From Betaproteobacteria bacterium (GTDB lineage Bacteria; Pseudomonadota; Gammaproteobacteria; Burkholderiales; Burkholderiaceae_C): a stretch of DNA of 36,361 nucleotides. This document shows positions 35,991 through 36,361 of this stretch, piece after piece; within the stretch, counting starts at the first letter, position 1; every line of letters starts with the position of its first letter. The notes below the pieces were generated by a model. The model was not told where the DNA came from, did not search any database, and was given only the letters and a program-made list of their open reading frames with translations. The position numbers were made by a program, and so were the translations under genes. The stretch lies in NCBI GenBank assembly GCA_005882155.1, contig VBCQ01000252.1:1-36361 (forward strand). The letters run 5' to 3'.

Positions 35991-36361
35991 ATGGAACAAG
36001 CAACAACAAACGATGACCGGCGCGAAGCGCATCACGCTCGTCGCGCTGCTGCAGCACGCTTGCGCGCAGCGGTGGCGCTGTCGCTCGCGAGCCTGGGCAG
36101 CGCGTGCCTGGGAGCCGATTCGATGAGCGGCCTGGGATCGGCGTTTCGGCCGCAAGGCGGCGGCGATGCGCCGGTCGCGGCCAGCGGCGATCGTGGGGGT
36201 GCCAACCTGTCGGGCCTGCGTGTGATCGTGTCGCGCACGTCGCGCTCAGTGGCATCGATCGACGGACAGATCGTGCACGTGGGCGACACCGTCAACGGCA
36301 TGCGCGTGACGCAGATCAACTCGCAAGGCGTCGTGCTCGTCGGCGAAGGCGGCGTGCAGGA
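35991..36361 (+). CDS. mshK: MSHA biogenesis protein MshK-like, partial
   Basis: Open for 123 codons to the window edge from ATG 35991, 17 nt after mshJ. A basic N-terminus is followed by a short hydrophobic stretch (LRAAVALSLASLGSACLG), a secretory signal with only a poor lipobox. The periplasmic part carries VASIDGQIVHVGDTVNGMRV and INSQGVVLVGEGGVQ, the PilP/MshK-like small beta domain that contacts the secretin. The C-terminus and the expected mshL secretin lie outside. Confidence 0.72.
   Translation, partial: MEQATTNDDRREAHHARRAAAARLRAAVALSLASLGSACLGADSMSGLGSAFRPQGGGDAPVAASGDRGGANLSGLRVIVSRTSRSVASIDGQIVHVGDTVNGMRVTQINSQGVVLVGEGGVQ

Overview
The window is GC-rich and densely packed. Gene content and order (alaA-hom-thrC next to a moeA-moaD-moaE group, a PIN-PhoH protein, divergent ppsA/ppsR, an MSHA-type pilus locus) point to a betaproteobacterium of the order Burkholderiales, probably near the Rubrivivax/Leptothrix/Methylibium group. 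This placement rests on family recall, not on a search. No rRNA, tRNA, CRISPR array, insertion sequence or prophage was seen, and no gap without a gene exceeds 300 bases.

Layout. 1-1257: 5' part of nadB (minus), cut by the window edge. 1398-2687: unknown protein (plus). 2694-5239: clpB (minus), broken. 5333-6088: crcB and a DUF190 gene (plus). 6096-12648: one minus-strand run, transcribed alaA-hom-thrC-mobB-moeA-moaD-moaE, joining alanine/threonine synthesis to molybdenum cofactor synthesis; alaA is broken. 12718-15544 (plus): Mth938-like protein, a Bcp-type peroxidase and PIN-PhoH, the last behind a terminator-like leader. 15541-18432 (minus): acuI-prpE, a propionyl-CoA/acrylyl-CoA pair. 18551-21563 (plus): moaA-mobA-moeA, a second cofactor group with a second MoeA. 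21564-25205 (minus): acyl-CoA dehydrogenase, the last codons of a lost acyl-CoA ligase, and ppsA (broken). 25428-26285: ppsR (plus), the kinase/pyrophosphorylase controlling PpsA. 26343-36361: MSHA-type IV pilus locus, with pilins, a large tip-like protein, ATPase and platform protein on the minus strand, and the divergent mshI, PilN-like, mshJ and mshK genes on the plus strand, running off the edge.

The strongest anomaly is a set of lesions in conserved genes, all on the minus strand: a net loss of about 40 nt in clpB, about 47 nt in alaA, 1 nt in ppsA, 21 nt in frame in mshE, and loss of nearly a whole acyl-CoA ligase gene. They are either assembly errors or real decay, and read mapping would decide. 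The best candidates for new biology are the phoH leader (a mini-ORF ending on a strong intrinsic terminator 25 nt before the gene) and the large pilus protein, which carries three tandem modules resembling those of phage and virus surface proteins.
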